From an uncultured Clostridia bacterium (lineage in GTDB: Bacteria > Bacillota > Clostridia > TANB77 > CAG-508), in contig CALXQA010000004.1 in the NCBI GenBank assembly GCA_944390335.1, positions 1 to 33,381 on the forward strand: DNA of 33,381 nucleotides. Direction: 5' to 3'. The notes beneath the pieces were generated by a model. It was given only the letters and a program-made list of their open reading frames with translations, had not been told where the DNA came from and did no database searches. Both the position numbers and the translations under genes were made by a program. Shown piece after piece: positions 23,768 to 30,780 of the stretch. Positions within the stretch are counted from its first letter, which is position 1. Every line of letters starts with the position of its first letter.

Positions 23768-24958
23768 TTAACCTACTTGTAATTTTCCATATACTCCGCC
23801 TCCTCCAGCTTGTATATGTACTTTTCCTTTTCTTGATTCATCTATTATATTTGCTTGCTTAGTTCCTACTTCTGATTCTAAATCGTCTTTTGTTAATTTA
23901 TGTAATATAGTCATTTCTGTTCCAAAAGTATTAAGTAATTTTTCTATAGTTTTATTTCCTACTCCTGGCATAAAACCAAGTGGTATTTGATAATTATACG
24001 GTGGCCTAAAGTCTGGACTTTTTGATTCTTTATCTTTTATTATTTCTATTCTATCATAAACTCCCATAGTTATGTTCTCACCACCACATTTATCACATTT
24101 AGTTGCAGGTGGAGGTGTTTCTATAGACATATTACAATCTTCACAAAAACTTCTATTATATTTACCAAGCTTAGGGTCTAGCCCATAGTTTGCTAGTATT
24201 TTTCTTCCATCTTCCATTTTGATTGCTTTTACTATTTCTTTAAAACTAATTCCATTTACTAGTAGTTTGTTATATTCTCTAGCAATTTTAGGAAGTGAAT
24301 GTGCATCTGAGTTTGTTATATAGCTTTTGTTTTCTAGTTCTTTTATTTCATCTGCTATAAATGTGTCTGCACTTAACCCTAATTCTACTGCAAAAATTTT
24401 ATTGTATTTTTCTTTAAATATTCTTTCTAACCTTTTTGTACAATTTCCATAATAGCTTTTAAATGGTGTAAAAATATGTGCTGGCACTAATATTCCATTA
24501 TATTTTTCTACTATATCTATTAAATCATATCCAGATAAATCCGACTTTTGTGTACTTAAAGTTATATTATGTATATGCTTAGACATTTCATTTGAAAATG
24601 CTTTTATATCTTTTAAAGTTGGAAAATAGCATAAATTATGTGCAGAACCTTTTTTCCCATCTTCTCTTATTTCAGTTGTTTCTACTTCACTACCAAGTAT
24701 AATACATATTTTATCTTTATATATTATTCCTCCATCTGGAATTTCATAAGCTTCACCTGTTTTTAAAAAGTTTTCTATATCTTCTATTACATAAGGAGAT
24801 GCACAATCTATAATTCCTACTACATCTATTCCTTTTCTTTCAAAACATTCTTTTGCGATGTTCGCAAAATTTAGTGATTTTGCTGCTGTTATTTTTATTG
24901 GTTTTCCATTTTCACTTCTTCCAATATGTACATGTAAATCTGCAAATATTTCATTCAT
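23768..24958 (-). CDS. Endonuclease Q family PHP-domain nuclease
   Basis: The 396-aa protein matches the EndoQ family, which cleaves 5' of deaminated bases (uracil, hypoxanthine) and abasic sites in DNA. The PHP metal-binding domain starts with FADLHVHIGRSENGK (His9 and His11) and continues with GIIDCASP, LGSEVETTE, VPAHIFTP and TNSDAHSLPKIAREYN, which supply the remaining ligands. A zinc-ribbon follows (CEDCNMSI...CDKCGG, about 270-297). The C-terminal part has a helix-hairpin-helix-like segment (GVGNKTIEKLLNTFG) and ends VHIQAGGGGVYGKL. In Firmicutes this family is often listed under B. subtilis YqxK; it probably supports base-damage repair. Confidence 0.9.
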   Translation of the reverse strand: MNEIFADLHVHIGRSENGKPIKITAAKSLNFANIAKECFERKGIDVVGIIDCASPYVIEDIENFLKTGEAYEIPDGGIIYKDKICIILGSEVETTEIREDGKKGSAHNLCYFPTLKDIKAFSNEMSKHIHNITLSTQKSDLSGYDLIDIVEKYNGILVPAHIFTPFKSYYGNCTKRLERIFKEKYNKIFAVELGLSADTFIADEIKELENKSYITNSDAHSLPKIAREYNKLLVNGISFKEIVKAIKMEDGRKILANYGLDPKLGKYNRSFCEDCNMSIETPPPATKCDKCGGENITMGVYDRIEIIKDKESKSPDFRPPYNYQIPLGFMPGVGNKTIEKLLNTFGTEMTILHKLTKDDLESEVGTKQANIIDESRKGKVHIQAGGGGVYGKLQVG

Positions 24959-25060
24959 AATTTTTTCCTTTCATTTATATATTAAATTTATTTTATTCTT
25001 TTTTTATTTTTAAGTTTACTTAATTAAGTTCAATATTTCAGAAAATGTAATTTAATTCAA

Positions 25061-25088
25061 GAAAAATAGGCTGCAATACTTGCATGCC
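25061..25088 (-). terminator. Intrinsic terminator after the acidic 117-aa gene
   Basis: In minus-strand RNA GGC-A-TGCAA pairs with TTGCA-GCC (within 25069-25088, one bulged A), followed by TATTTTTCTTG. It lies about 12 nt after the stop of the 117-aa gene. Confidence 0.65.
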
Positions 25089-25100
25089 TTTTTCTTTTGT

Positions 25101-25454
25101 TTATCTATCATCTCTACTCTCATCTTTATTGCTTTTATTATTATCTTTTTCCCAAAAATCATTTAAATTACTATTTTCTATTTCTTCATATGGATTTTGC
25201 ACAGAAGTATTATTTAATTTAGCAGCTTCTGGTCTATAAATTCCTTCTGCCTCTTTAATTAAATCCTCTAGCCAATTCCCTTCATTTTCTTTATTTTCTG
25301 AAGTATTCTCTTTTGGGGCCTTATAATTATTAATCTCCTTTTTGGCCAATTCATATTCTCCAGGCACTCTATTAGCATATTCTACGGTCTTTTCCCCTGC
25401 ATCATTAGCAATATTAGCTTTTTTAGCTTCACTTGTCAACAAACCTTCACTCAT
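25101..25454 (-). CDS. Small polar disordered protein, unknown function
   Basis: I do not recognise this 117-aa protein. It is rich in Glu, Asn and Lys, has no membrane segment, and is probably mostly disordered beyond an initial short helix. Two short hydrophobic helices stand out: NWLEDLIKEAEGIYRPEAAKL (about 60-80) and NLNDFWEKD (about 95-103), which could be docking motifs. An AAAGGAG site precedes the ATG. It follows the degenerate HD-like gene by 16 nt and is the last gene before a terminator, so it may be a partner of that protein. Confidence 0.6.
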   Translation of the reverse strand: MSEGLLTSEAKKANIANDAGEKTVEYANRVPGEYELAKKEINNYKAPKENTSENKENEGNWLEDLIKEAEGIYRPEAAKLNNTSVQNPYEEIENSNLNDFWEKDNNKSNKDESRDDR

Positions 25455-25470
25455 ATCTTTTCTCCTTTGC

Positions 25471-26028
25471 TTACACAGTTATCTTTTCCATAAAGTTTGC
25501 AAACTCTATAAATTTATCTAAAAATTTATTATCTTTTCCTCTTAGATTTCTATACTGTAGTAAGACTAAAGCCTCATCTACTTTAAAACCTACTCTTTCT
25601 GGTCTATCTAATACCATACCGCAAAATTGGTCTGTAAGTTCTAATATATCACTTTCTATTTCTCTATCTATTGGTATAGTATATCTATTTACACCTTCAC
25701 AGATTCTGCAAAATCTTTTATCAAAACCTAATCTAAATAAATATTCTGCTCCATTTTTTGCATATCCTCGTATTTCTTCTAAATCAGTAGAATTTTCTTT
25801 TTTCATACAGTCACAAAGAAGTCTTGCTGATATAATTATATTTTCATCTAATTCAATTTCTGGATAATTGTCTTTTAAATAATCTAAAAACTGCTTAGTT
25901 ATAAGTGTTTTGAATATTACAGTTGTATCATAAAATATTCCAGTTCTTTTCTTTAAATAATGCATAATATCAAGCTTTTTTGCCCAATCTTTTTGATTTA
26001 GAAAATAGCTTGCAAATGTCTCTTCCAT
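25471..26028 (-). CDS. Possible degenerate HD-domain protein, unknown function
   Basis: The 185-aa helical protein has no clear family assignment. Its C-terminal third, ESDILELTDQFCGMVLDRPERVGFKVDEALVLL, resembles the late HD-GYP/HD segment with the pattern ILxxADxFxAMxxxRPYR, but the metal-binding HD pair is missing: the matching earlier helix reads ARLLCDCMK. Seven cysteines, including CDC and CRIC, are scattered. It may be a non-catalytic HD-fold regulator or scaffold. AGGAGG lies ahead of the ATG. It sits 84 bp downstream of tmcAL and 16 nt upstream of the acidic 117-aa gene. Confidence 0.55.
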   Translation of the reverse strand: MEETFASYFLNQKDWAKKLDIMHYLKKRTGIFYDTTVIFKTLITKQFLDYLKDNYPEIELDENIIISARLLCDCMKKENSTDLEEIRGYAKNGAEYLFRLGFDKRFCRICEGVNRYTIPIDREIESDILELTDQFCGMVLDRPERVGFKVDEALVLLQYRNLRGKDNKFLDKFIEFANFMEKITV

Positions 26029-26112
26029 TTTGCATCCTCCTCTTTGGTAAATTATATTTCAATATATATACTTTTTCAATCTATGTAATTAAAACTTAAT
26101 TATTTTGACATA

Positions 26113-27336
26113 TTATTGTAATATTAATCCTGTTGTATAATCTAACCCTGTTCTTGAATTTTTTCTATAACCTAGTGTATATATGTCAGTTGCCATTTTA
26201 TCTATATCTAATAACTTGGTAAATTTTTGATTTCTATTATCTTCTTCAAACCTTTTAAGTGATGTTATTACTGATACTTTAGGATTTATTTGAGAAAGTA
26301 ACATTTTCCCATTTTCTGAACAACCTAGCACTCTTATATATGGTATAATTTTTTTAGAAAGTTCCATATCTTTTTTAGTAATACCTAGCATTGCATATAT
26401 TAGTATTCTTTGAATTCTAGTTTGTGTATATCTTTTAGATTTTATCATACTAATTAATTCAATTAAGTTATTAGTTTTACCAGCTGCTTCTTTTATAAGA
26501 TTTTCTAATCCTTCTGCTACATCTGGAAGTTCTGAAATTTCTTTTACAGTCATATTTCTTAATTTATATATTATCTCATAATTATATGCTGTTAAGTCCA
26601 GTACATAAGTTCCATTTCTAAAGTTATTCATAAGTATTTGAAATGTAGTAGATGGCACAACTTTTCTTACTTCTTCTACTTGATTTCTTAAAAGTAAGTT
26701 CCTAATACCTGTAGCACTTGCAAACTCGTCAATAATTTTCATACTATTGTAATATACTTTTTCTCTTTTTATCCCTATTGGCATTAGATTACTTTTCTGT
26801 TTTTTTAATGCTTTTAAATATTCAATTGCTAAAATATTATTTGACCCTTTTAAAATATTAGCATACCTTTTTATATCATTTAAATACATCATCAAAGCAT
26901 TATCTCTTGCTTTAGGAAAAGATTCTCCTTTTTGAAGTTCATGCATTAGCACACTTACATATTCTGGTGGTTCTGAATATAGTACTGTTGCAATATTATT
27001 TAAACTAGAAAGATCCTCAGCCTCCATTCCAAATGAAATAGTATCTACAATTCCTAATGAATCTAATACTTTTACTGCACCATCAGCAAAGTTTTCTGCA
27101 CTAGATATGCTATAAATAGTAGGAAGTTCTATTACTAAATCTGCTCCTCCTGCAATTGCCATTTTTGTTTTTTCCCATTTATTTACTACTGATGAGTTTC
27201 CTCTTTGTGTAAAATTACCAGTTATAACTGCTACAATGCAATCTGCACCGGTTTGTTCTTTTGTGTTTTGAATATGATATACATGTCCATTATGAAAAGG
27301 ATTGTATTCTGCGATTATTCCTACAATTTTACTCAA
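26113..27336 (-). CDS. tmcAL: tRNA(Met) cytidine acetate ligase TmcAL
   Basis: TmcAL (formerly YlbM) makes N4-acetylcytidine at the wobble base of elongator tRNA-Met, using acetate and ATP. The 407-aa length is normal. The nucleotidyltransferase fold starts IVGIIAEYNPFHNGHVYHI, with the HxGH motif at His15-His18, continues with VIELPTIYSISSAENFADGAV, and has the tRNA-binding C-terminal half ending RKNSRTGLDYT. The start codon is TTG, chosen because GGAGGGGAG is correctly spaced and the family begins here. It is divergent to rnhA across 89 bp. Confidence 0.93.
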   Translation of the reverse strand: MSKIVGIIAEYNPFHNGHVYHIQNTKEQTGADCIVAVITGNFTQRGNSSVVNKWEKTKMAIAGGADLVIELPTIYSISSAENFADGAVKVLDSLGIVDTISFGMEAEDLSSLNNIATVLYSEPPEYVSVLMHELQKGESFPKARDNALMMYLNDIKRYANILKGSNNILAIEYLKALKKQKSNLMPIGIKREKVYYNSMKIIDEFASATGIRNLLLRNQVEEVRKVVPSTTFQILMNNFRNGTYVLDLTAYNYEIIYKLRNMTVKEISELPDVAEGLENLIKEAAGKTNNLIELISMIKSKRYTQTRIQRILIYAMLGITKKDMELSKKIIPYIRVLGCSENGKMLLSQINPKVSVITSLKRFEEDNRNQKFTKLLDIDKMATDIYTLGYRKNSRTGLDYTTGLILQ

Positions 27337-27354
27337 ACTTTGCTCCCCTCCTAC

Positions 27355-27383
27355 TTGAAGAATTATTATTTCATTGATATAAT
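27355..27383 (+). promoter_or_regulatory. Promoter of rnhA
   Basis: TTGAAG (27355-27360) and a perfect TATAAT (27378-27383) are 17 bp apart. Transcription should start near 27390. GGAGG at 27415-27419 is the ribosome binding site. Confidence 0.7.
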
Positions 27384-27425
27384 ATCATAAACTTATTTTT
27401 TTATCAATAATTTTGGAGGTCATGT

Positions 27426-27866
27426 ATGGAAAAAGTTACAATATATACAGATGGTGCATGTTCTGGTAACCCAGGTCCTGGAGGTTGGGGGGCAATTCTT
27501 ATGCATAATGAAAATAAAAAAGAATTATCTGGTGGAATAAAAGATACTACAAATAACATAATGGAGATTACAGCTGTTTTAGAAGCTTTAAAAGCTTTAA
27601 AATTTCCGTGTGAAGTAGACATATATAGTGATAGTGCATATGTAGTAAATTGCTTTAATCAAGGGTGGATTTATAACTGGCTAAAAAAAGGATGGAAAAC
27701 AGCTTCTGGTGAAAACGTAAAAAACAAAGAACTATGGGAAGAATTATACAATCTAACAAAAGTACATAATGTAACATTTCATAAAGTAAAAGGACATGCA
27801 GATAATGAATATAATAATAGATGTGATGAATTAGCAAGAAACGCTATTAAGTCATTAAATATCTAA
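27426..27866 (+). CDS. rnhA: Ribonuclease HI
   Basis: RNase HI cuts the RNA strand of RNA-DNA hybrids such as R-loops and primers. The 146-aa protein has the complete active site: Asp9 ([16 protein letters not shown]), Glu47 ([12 protein letters not shown]), Asp69 (YSDSAYVVN), His124 ([10 protein letters not shown]) and Asp134 (CDELARNA). It also has the basic handle region [16 protein letters not shown] of the E. coli type, rather than the handle-less form. GGAGG is 6 nt before the ATG. It stands alone between a promoter and a terminator. Confidence 0.97.
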   Translation: MEKVTIYTDGACSGNPGPGGWGAILMHNENKKELSGGIKDTTNNIMEITAVLEALKALKFPCEVDIYSDSAYVVNCFNQGWIYNWLKKGWKTASGENVKNKELWEELYNLTKVHNVTFHKVKGHADNEYNNRCDELARNAIKSLNI

Positions 27867-27876
27867 ATAAATTAGT

Positions 27877-27910
27877 AAACTCTATATCTTATTTAAGTGT
27901 AGAGTTTTTT
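27877..27910 (+). terminator. Intrinsic terminator of rnhA
   Basis: AAACTCTA (27877-27884) pairs with TAGAGTTT (27900-27907), followed by TTT. The loop is 15 nt and the T run begins inside the right arm. Confidence 0.7.
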
Positions 27911-28054
27911 ATCATATAAATTTAATTTACAATAACTATTAAACTTTAAAAATTTTATTTTTTTCATCAATATAGTTTAATACTTGTCGTCAAATATTTG
28001 ACTATTATCTTTATATTAATTTTGTTCTTTTAGTTTGAAAATATATAATTAAAT

Positions 28055-28741
28055 ATGAGTGCTTCTATGAATGAAAATGAAATTAAACTAAAAAGTAATT
28101 CTATTCTACATAAGGATAATTCTCTAAACAGATTAGATGTATCTTTTTTAAAAATATATTGCATTAAGCGAATATACAAAAAGCGACTTACTAGCTTATT
28201 AGATAAATGACTTTGCTGAGTATCATGATGAAGAAAGAACATTTAATATTGCTAAATCTGGTATGTACTCTCGTGGAGACATTATAAAAGTAAATTTAGA
28301 ATTTAATATAGGAAATGAATTAGGAGGGTTACATTATTGCATTGTTTTAAATAAATATGATAATACAAGAAATGGTGCTTTAAATGTCATTCCATTAACA
28401 TCTAGAAAAGATAATAAAAAATATGATTCTTCTTCTGTAAATCTTGGAAAAGAACTATATAATGTATTTCAAGAGAAAATTAAAAAAGAAAAATAAAAGT
28501 TACAACAATTATTAGGCGAATTAGAAAAAATAGAAGATATTTCTGTTAAGATTCCAAGTATTATAGAAAAAGAAAAAAATATATAGAAAAAATGGAAAAA
28601 GATAGTATTGCACTAATTAATCAAATAACAACCATTGGCAAACAAAGAATTTTCAAAGATACTGTAAGAAGAAATGTAAAAATATCTAGTAAATCACTTG
28701 ATTTAATTGACAAGCAAATTATTAAATTTTTCACTAAATAA
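28055..28741 (+). pseudogene. Decayed PemK/MazF-type toxin gene
   Basis: Three frames together give one protein. An N-terminal piece runs from the ATG at 28055 to a stop at 28208. After a frameshift near 28200 the middle piece reads INDFAEYHDEERTF, then MYSRGDIIKVNLEFNIGNELGGLHYCIVLNKYDN and LNVIPLTSRK, which is the PemK/MazF SH3-like barrel with its typical G-D-I start and HYCIVLN strand. An in-frame stop (TAA, 28494-28496) interrupts it. After a second shift in an A run near 28580 the C-terminal piece continues as MEKDSIALINQITTIGKQRIFKDTV to 28741. Two shifts and a stop make it non-functional. The intact family is an endoribonuclease; no antitoxin gene is adjacent. Confidence 0.8.
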
Positions 28742-28750
28742 TTATAGTAC

Positions 28751-28778
28751 TTAAAAAGGAGAGTTGCTAAAACTCTCC
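28751..28778 (-). terminator. Hairpin with T run, probable terminator for tRNA-Thr
   Basis: GGAGAGTT (28758-28765) and AACTCTCC (28771-28778) form a perfect 8-bp stem with a 5-nt loop. On the minus strand it is followed by TTTTTAAG, so it suits transcripts coming from the tRNA about 200 nt upstream. On the plus strand it ends the pseudogene less convincingly (AAAATCATTT). Confidence 0.55.
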
Positions 28779-28800
28779 AAAATCATTTAGGCTCCCGTCT

Positions 28801-28877
28801 TACTACAAAAAGTAGTAGAGGGTTAAGTTAAATATATTTAACCATATAATATTTAACTTGTCAAACTAAAGTTGACA
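28801..28877. repeat. Cluster of inverted repeats downstream of tRNA-Thr
   Basis: Several short perfect inverted repeats crowd together: TACTAC/GTAGTA (28801-28817), the palindrome GTTAAATATATTTAAC (28827-28842), an alternative 11-bp pairing of 28825-28835 with 28849-28859, and TGTCAA/TTGACA (28859-28877). The second and third compete with each other. No open reading frame or family of RNA that I recognise explains them. Confidence 0.5.
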
Positions 28878-28982
28878 TTAATATTATATAAATACTTATT
28901 AAAATTATGCATTATAAATTTATAGTAACAACCTGAGATATTTTACTACTATAAAATTTCAAAATTTTATAAAAATAATATT

Positions 28983-29058
28983 TGGAGCCTACGACGAGGA
29001 TTGAACCCGTGACCTCAGCCTTACCAAGGCTGCACTCTACCAACTGAGCTACATAGGC
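28983..29058 (-). tRNA. tRNA-Thr (anticodon GGT), CCA encoded
   Basis: On the minus strand a full cloverleaf is seen. The acceptor stem pairs GCCTATG with CGTAGGC (one G-U). The D arm is GCTC-AGTTGGTA-GAGT. The anticodon stem CAGCC/GGCTG holds the loop TTGGTAA, so the anticodon is GGT (threonine, codons ACC/ACU). The T arm has loop TTCAATC. The discriminator base is T, and CCA (28983-28985) is encoded. Without CCA the gene is 28986-29058. Confidence 0.95.
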
Positions 29059-29076
29059 ATGTTATTTATACATGAT

Positions 29077-29105
29077 ATATTATCATACTAAACAAAAAAT
29101 ATCAA
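29077..29105 (-). promoter_or_regulatory. Promoter of tRNA-Thr
   Basis: On the minus strand TTGATA (29100-29105) and TAATAT (29077-29082) are 17 bp apart. The mature tRNA begins 19 nt after the -10 box. Confidence 0.65.
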
Positions 29106-29135
29106 GTAAATTTTTCATATATCTACTTGGTATTT

Positions 29136-29390
29136 TCACATACTATATGGTATATCATTATCTTTTGGTTCATATTCTATTAATTCATCTACATCACATT
29201 TTAGATAACTACAGAATCTATCTAAAACAAATATATCAATTTTAACCACATCACCTTTCATAATTCTTTTTATTACTTTAAAATCCGTATTAGTATCCCT
29301 CATTAATTTATTTATGCTAATATTTCTTTGTTTTAAAACATCATCTAGTTTAAATAAATAATATCCATTTTCTACTTCAATTTTTACCAT
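29136..29390 (-). CDS. Small Cro/C1-type helix-turn-helix regulator
   Basis: The 84-aa protein is a single Xre-like HTH domain of the kind that reads KLDDVLKQRNISINKLMRDTNTDFKVIKRIMKGDVVKIDIFVLDRFCSYLKCDVDELIEY: a five-helix fold with the recognition helix near residues 34-46. Small proteins of this sort occur in mobile and accessory regions, and as free-standing chromosomal regulators. The ribosome binding site is weak. It is divergent to the other HTH gene at 29517, with a shared 126-bp control region, so cross-regulation is plausible. Confidence 0.8.
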   Translation of the reverse strand: MVKIEVENGYYLFKLDDVLKQRNISINKLMRDTNTDFKVIKRIMKGDVVKIDIFVLDRFCSYLKCDVDELIEYEPKDNDIPYSM

Positions 29391-29445
29391 ATTTGTAAAC
29401 TCTTTCCATTACTATTTTAAAATATTATATTTTACTATATACATA

Positions 29446-29474
29446 TTGACTATTGGCTATATAACCAGTAGAAT
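29446..29474 (+). promoter_or_regulatory. Promoter of the HTH-membrane regulator with embedded inverted repeat
   Basis: TTGACT (29446-29451) and TAGAAT (29469-29474) are 17 bp apart. Between them lies an inverted repeat, CTATTGG (29450-29456) and CCAGTAG (29465-29471), 6 of 7 matched, 8 bp apart, which overlaps both promoter boxes. It is a good candidate operator for one of the two HTH proteins. Confidence 0.6.
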
Positions 29475-29516
29475 ATATTTAGTAGTAATTCACAAAGTTT
29501 TTAAAGGAAATATATT

Positions 29517-29852
29517 ATGGAATTTAAAGAAATTTTAATAAGTTTAAGAGTAAAAAAAGGTTGGAAACAATATGAATTAGCTGATAAACTTGGTATATCT
29601 AGACAAGCAATATCTAAATGGGAAGTTGGATTGTGTAAACCTGATTTAGATAATTTTATTAAACTTGCTTCATTATTTAATGTAAGTTTAGATTATTTAG
29701 CTGGAAATAATCTAAATCGCTATTTAATTAAACATGAAAAAAATAAAATTAAACTTAACTTTAGAAATTTTATCTTTTTATTATCCATTTTTATTATTAT
29801 CTTATATTCTACATTTAAGTTTTTCATTCTTTTTAATATTATAAATGGATAA
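29517..29852 (+). CDS. Xre-family regulator with C-terminal membrane helix
   Basis: The 111-aa protein has a canonical HTH_3 domain at about 5-62 (LRVKKGWKQYELADKLGISRQAISKWEVGLCKPDLDNFIKLASLFNVSLDYLAGN), a short basic linker, and one hydrophobic helix at about 86-107 that would tether it to the membrane. HTH-plus-membrane-helix proteins are common in Firmicutes and often regulate themselves and an adjacent gene. AAAGGAA precedes the ATG. It has its own promoter and a strong terminator at 29899-29927. Nothing is co-transcribed, so its target may be the divergent HTH gene. Confidence 0.85.
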   Translation: MEFKEILISLRVKKGWKQYELADKLGISRQAISKWEVGLCKPDLDNFIKLASLFNVSLDYLAGNNLNRYLIKHEKNKIKLNFRNFIFLLSIFIIILYSTFKFFILFNIING

Positions 29853-29890
29853 TTTTTTTATAATATTTATTTACGATTTTTAGTTAAGTC

Positions 29891-29935
29891 AAAAAAAGGC
29901 ATCTAAGATATATAATATCTTGGATGCTTTTTCAT
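29891..29935. terminator. Bidirectional terminator between the HTH gene and sigH
   Basis: GCATCTAAGATAT (29899-29911) pairs with ATATCTTGGATGC (29915-29927) over 13 bp with one G-U pair and a tight 3-nt loop. It is flanked by a run of A (29891-29897) and a run of T (29928-29932), so it can stop both converging transcripts. Confidence 0.85.
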
Positions 29936-29952
29936 TTTTATTTATTTATTAA

Positions 29953-30600
29953 TTACTCACCATCTAAACTTTTAATAGCCTTTTTTCTAATTCTCTGTAT
30001 AGCATTATCAATAGATTTAACTGGTGAATTAAGGCTTTGTGCAATTTGAATATAACTTTGTCCATCAATAAATTTAGACAAAACCTTTTTTTCAAAATCA
30101 CTTAAAGATTCATCCATTGTTTTTTCAATCTTTTTATAATATTCATTTTTCGTCACAGTATCTAAAGGATCTTCTATAGTATTTGCATCGAGAATCTCAA
30201 TTAACTGACCTTCCTCTTCACCATCCTCATTTTCATAATTAGAATTATTTAGAGAAAGATAAGAATTAAGAGGCATATGTTTTTGTCTATTAGAACCCTT
30301 TATGGCTGTTATTACTTGTCTTTCAATACAAAGGTTAGCAAATGTTTTAAAAGAATTTTGTTTATCAGGATTAAAACCTTTAATAGCCTTATATAAACCT
30401 ATTAATCCTTCTTGAATAATATCCTCTTTTTCAGCTCCATTTAAATAGTATTTACTAACTTTCATGTTAACAACTTCTTTATATCTATTAATCAAAAAAT
30501 CCAAAGCTGGTTTATCTTCAGCTTTTATCCTTTTTATTAATTCTTCATCTGTCATGTCTTCATAAACTTCTTTTGAAAAGAATACGTTGCCATTTGTCAT
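29953..30600 (-). CDS. sigH: RNA polymerase sporulation sigma factor SigH
   Basis: SigH (Spo0H) directs transcription at the transition to stationary phase and the onset of sporulation. The 215-aa length is as expected. Sigma region 2 includes LINRYKEVVNMKVSKYYLNGAEKEDIIQEGLIGLYKAIKGFNPDKQNSFKTFANLCIERQVITAIKGSNRQKHMPLNSYLSL, and region 4 has LSDFEKKVLSKFIDGQSYIQIAQSLNSPVKSIDNAIQRIRKKA, an HTH. The ribosome binding site GGAGG is unusually far (15 nt) from the first available ATG, because an in-frame stop precludes an earlier start; translation could be inefficient. The promoter is a perfect sigma-A consensus. Confidence 0.96.
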   Translation of the reverse strand: MTNGNVFFSKEVYEDMTDEELIKRIKAEDKPALDFLINRYKEVVNMKVSKYYLNGAEKEDIIQEGLIGLYKAIKGFNPDKQNSFKTFANLCIERQVITAIKGSNRQKHMPLNSYLSLNNSNYENEDGEEEGQLIEILDANTIEDPLDTVTKNEYYKKIEKTMDESLSDFEKKVLSKFIDGQSYIQIAQSLNSPVKSIDNAIQRIRKKAIKSLDGE

Positions 30601-30637
30601 TTTTTAATATGTATACCTCCAGTGTATTTTCATTAGT

Positions 30638-30666
30638 ATTATATTTATAAAATGGCTTAATGTCAA
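30638..30666 (-). promoter_or_regulatory. Consensus sigma-A promoter of sigH
   Basis: On the minus strand a perfect TTGACA (30661-30666) and a perfect TATAAT (30638-30643) are separated by exactly 17 bp. Expression from such a site should be strong, so control may act after transcription, in line with the poorly spaced ribosome binding site. Confidence 0.8.
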
Positions 30667-30725
30667 TACATTTTGGCATTTTTCTTGATTTATATTAATT
30701 ATGTTTATTACCTTTTAAATATTTA

Positions 30726-30754
30726 TTGAAGTTTATATACATATGTGATATTAT
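30726..30754 (+). promoter_or_regulatory. Promoter of rqcH
   Basis: TTGAAG (30726-30731) and TATTAT (30749-30754) are 17 bp apart, with GGAGG at 30769-30773 and the ATG at 30781. Confidence 0.6.
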
Positions 30755-30780
30755 ATAAACATAACTTTGGAGGTTTATAT

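Noticed and set aside
28030-28242. Minus-strand 70-aa frame
   Set aside because: It lies opposite the decayed PemK-like gene, lacks a ribosome binding site and has no family features.
28263-28496. 77-aa plus-strand frame as an intact small MazF toxin
   Set aside because: Family similarity extends upstream of the ATG and beyond the stop in other frames, so this is the middle of a longer broken gene.
28872-28900. Plus-strand TTGACA at 28872 as a promoter
   Set aside because: There is no acceptable -10 at 16-18 bp (a TATATA comes after only 7 bp), and no plus-strand gene follows. It is better explained as one arm of an inverted repeat.
28983-29058. tRNA-Thr as an integration (att) site
   Set aside because: I could find no second copy of the tRNA 3' end in the window, and no integrase gene is adjacent; the XerD-like gene is 6 kb away and is a housekeeping type.
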